Assembly: GCF_000756775.1 (NCBI RefSeq)
Contig: NZ_CCSF01000001.1
Coordinates: forward strand, 806,001 to 870,000
From: Pseudomonas saudiphocaensis
Lineage (GTDB): Bacteria > Pseudomonadota > Gammaproteobacteria > Pseudomonadales > Pseudomonadaceae
Length of the DNA stretch: 64,000 nt
Direction of reading: 5' to 3'
A model generated the notes under the pieces. The model searched no databases. It was not told where the DNA came from and saw only the letters and a program-made list of their open reading frames with translations. Below, piece by piece: positions 62,360 to 64,000 of the stretch. Positions within the stretch are counted from its first letter, which is position 1, and each line of letters begins with the position of its first letter. The translations under genes were made by a program, and so were the position numbers.

Positions 62360-63940
62360 TCATTCCCACTCGATGGTCGCAGGCGGCTTGCTCGACACAT
62401 CGTAGGTGACGCGGGAGATGCCTTCGATCTCGTTGATGATGCGGTTGGAGACCTTCTCCAGCAGCGCATAGGGCAGATGCGCCCAGCGCGCAGTCATGAA
62501 GTCGATGGTCTCCACCGCACGCAGCGCGACGACCCAGGCGTAGCGACGGCCATCGCCGACCACACCCACGGATTTGACCGGCTGGAACACCACGAACGCC
62601 TGGCTGGTCTTGTGGTACCAATCGAAGTTGCGCAGCTCCTCGATGAAGATGTGATCGGCACGACGCAGCAGGTCGGCGTATTCCTTCTTCACTTCACCAA
62701 GGATTCGCACGCCCAGGCCCGGGCCCGGGAATGGGTGGCGGTAGACCATGTCGTAAGGCAGGCCCAGTTCGAGGCCGATCTTGCGTACTTCGTCCTTGAA
62801 CAGCTCACGCAGCGGCTCGACCAGCTTGAGGTTCATCTCCTCCGGCAGGCCACCGACGTTGTGGTGAGACTTGATCACGTGAGCCTTGCCGCTCTTCGCG
62901 CCGGCGGATTCGATCACGTCCGGGTAGATGGTGCCCTGGGCGAGGAACTGGATGTTGTCGAGCTTGCTGGCCTGGGCGTCGAAGACATCGATGAAGGTGC
63001 GGCCAATGATCTTGCGCTTCTTCTCCGGGTCGGCTTCGCCGGCCAGGTTTTCCAGGAACTGCGCTTCGGCATCGACGCGGATGACCTTCACGCCCATGTT
63101 CTCGGCGAACATGGCCATCACCTGATCGCCCTCGTGCAGGCGCAGCAGGCCGTTGTCGACAAAGACGCAGGTCAGCTGCTCGCCGATGGCCTTGTGCAGC
63201 AGCGCCGCGACCACGGAAGAGTCGACACCACCGGACAGCCCCAGCAGCACGTTGGCATCACCAACCTGAGCGCGGACCTGTTCGATCAGGTCTTCGACGA
63301 TGTTGGACGGCGTCCACAATGCTTCGCAACCACAGATATCCAGCAGGAAGCGCGACAGGATGCGCCCGCCCTGGCGGGTGTGGGTCACTTCGGGATGGAA
63401 CTGCACGCCGTAGTAGCCGCGCGCGTCGTCGCCCATGGCGGCGATCGGGCAGCTGGGGGTGCTAGCCAGGATGCTGAAGCCTTCCGGCAGGTCGGTGACC
63501 TTGTCGCCGTGGCTCATCCAGACGTCGAGGGCGAACATGCCATCGTCGTCCATGTGATCCTCGATGCCATCGAACAGCTTCGACTTGCCGACCAGATCGA
63601 CACGGGCATAGCCGAATTCGCGTTCGTCGGAACCCTGCACCCTACCGCCAAGCTGCTCTGACATGGTCTGCATGCCGTAGCAGATGCCAAACAGCGGAAC
63701 CTTCAGATCAAACACCGCCTGAGGTGCACGCGGGCTGCCTTCGGCATGCACGGATTCCGGACCACCAGCGAGAATGATCCCGCGCGGGTTGAATTCGCGA
63801 ATGTCCTCATCGCTCATGTCGAAGGGATGCAGTTCGCAATAAACGCCAAGCTCACGCACACGACGGGCGATCAGCTGGGTGTATTGCGAACCGAAATCGA
63901 GGATCAGAATGCGATGGGCGTGAATGTCGGGGTGAGACAT
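62360..63940 (-). CDS. guaA: GMP synthase (glutamine-hydrolysing)
   Basis: GuaA aminates XMP to GMP using glutamine. The 526-residue product has a class I glutamine amidotransferase domain ([20 protein letters not shown]; nucleophile Cys in [12 protein letters not shown]; His/Glu in [11 protein letters not shown]), the ATP-pyrophosphatase P-loop [20 protein letters not shown] and the GMPS dimer domain. The start is ATG 63940. guaB is normally upstream; the window ends in repeats before it. Confidence 0.97.
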   Translation of the reverse strand: MSHPDIHAHRILILDFGSQYTQLIARRVRELGVYCELHPFDMSDEDIREFNPRGIILAGGPESVHAEGSPRAPQAVFDLKVPLFGICYGMQTMSEQLGGRVQGSDEREFGYARVDLVGKSKLFDGIEDHMDDDGMFALDVWMSHGDKVTDLPEGFSILASTPSCPIAAMGDDARGYYGVQFHPEVTHTRQGGRILSRFLLDICGCEALWTPSNIVEDLIEQVRAQVGDANVLLGLSGGVDSSVVAALLHKAIGEQLTCVFVDNGLLRLHEGDQVMAMFAENMGVKVIRVDAEAQFLENLAGEADPEKKRKIIGRTFIDVFDAQASKLDNIQFLAQGTIYPDVIESAGAKSGKAHVIKSHHNVGGLPEEMNLKLVEPLRELFKDEVRKIGLELGLPYDMVYRHPFPGPGLGVRILGEVKKEYADLLRRADHIFIEELRNFDWYHKTSQAFVVFQPVKSVGVVGDGRRYAWVVALRAVETIDFMTARWAHLPYALLEKVSNRIINEIEGISRVTYDVSSKPPATIEWE

Positions 63941-63957
63941 GGGCTTTCCTTCGGAAA

Positions 63958-64000
63958 AAGCTTGAAGCTGAAAGCCAGAAGCTGGAAGCGGAGGCTGGAA
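63958..64000. repeat. Degenerate 10-11-bp tandem repeats upstream of guaA
   Basis: Units of the type AGCTTGAAGCT, GAAAGCCAGAAGCTG, GAAGCGGAGGCTGGAA repeat with changes up to the window edge. AGCTGGAAGC-type repeats are common in Pseudomonas intergenic regions. Only the left end is seen. Confidence 0.55.

Overview
The window is about 64 kb of GC-rich chromosome from a Pseudomonas-type gammaproteobacterium. A Stutzerimonas/P. stutzeri-like host fits best, but I infer this from gene content and gene order and have run no search. Support comes from neighbourhoods typical of Pseudomonas (tsaB-adk-ppc, DUF4398 lipoprotein-lptF, lysS-prfB, bfd-bfr-grxD-argF), a glpK-glpD pair, GCCGCGCCCTCGCGGC-type REP palindromes, and the RF2 frameshift site. 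I saw no rRNA, tRNA, CRISPR array, phage or insertion sequence.

Layout. (1) 1-7000: tail of an unknown gene, then a D-xylose module with the regulator xylR divergent from xylA-xylF-xylG-xylH. There is no xylulokinase in the window. (2) 7000-13260: an accessory metabolic cluster. A GntR/FCD repressor is divergent from an alpha/beta hydrolase and an iron-type alcohol dehydrogenase. An MFS transporter is divergent from a membrane di-iron hydroxylase. One nearly palindromic 16-bp operator (core CTAATATATCAG) lies in front of the hydrolase, MFS and hydroxylase genes, so they look like one regulon of unknown substrate. A yddG-type aromatic amino acid exporter sits between them without the operator. 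(3) 13400-17400: a thiol dioxygenase resembling 3-mercaptopropionate dioxygenase, a FadR-type regulator, and a large SUV3-like helicase.

(4) 17500-21060: an integron cassette array without an integrase (a CALIN). Three cassettes end in recognisable attC sites. They encode an HhH-GPD-like protein, a one-HKD phospholipase-D-type protein and a small protein of unknown function. Degenerate att-like sequences precede them and a reversed ccdAB toxin-antitoxin pair follows. The array is clearly AT-richer than its surroundings and is the best candidate for a new system here. (5) 21250-31670: DUF1810, glycerol catabolism (glpK, glpD), a parvulin, several small DUF proteins, an inositol-phosphatase family enzyme, an HPF-like protein, rsmJ, an extensin-like protein and DUF72.

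(6) 31680-49290: housekeeping genes, mostly on the minus strand: tsaB, adk, ppc, two envelope lipoproteins, a QEGLA/DUF1704 protein, lysS, prfB with its programmed +1 frameshift, DUF533, an Old Yellow Enzyme, a molybdopterin oxidoreductase, recJ and yaeQ. (7) 49400-64000: iron storage (bfd with a Fur-like box, bfr), grxD, argF, an fbpC-like ATPase, tadA, a Tat-exported multicopper oxidase, an AraC regulator divergent from an exported alpha/beta hydrolase, a methyltransferase, a histidine kinase broken by a one-base frameshift, DUF488, DUF421, LysR, RidA and guaA.
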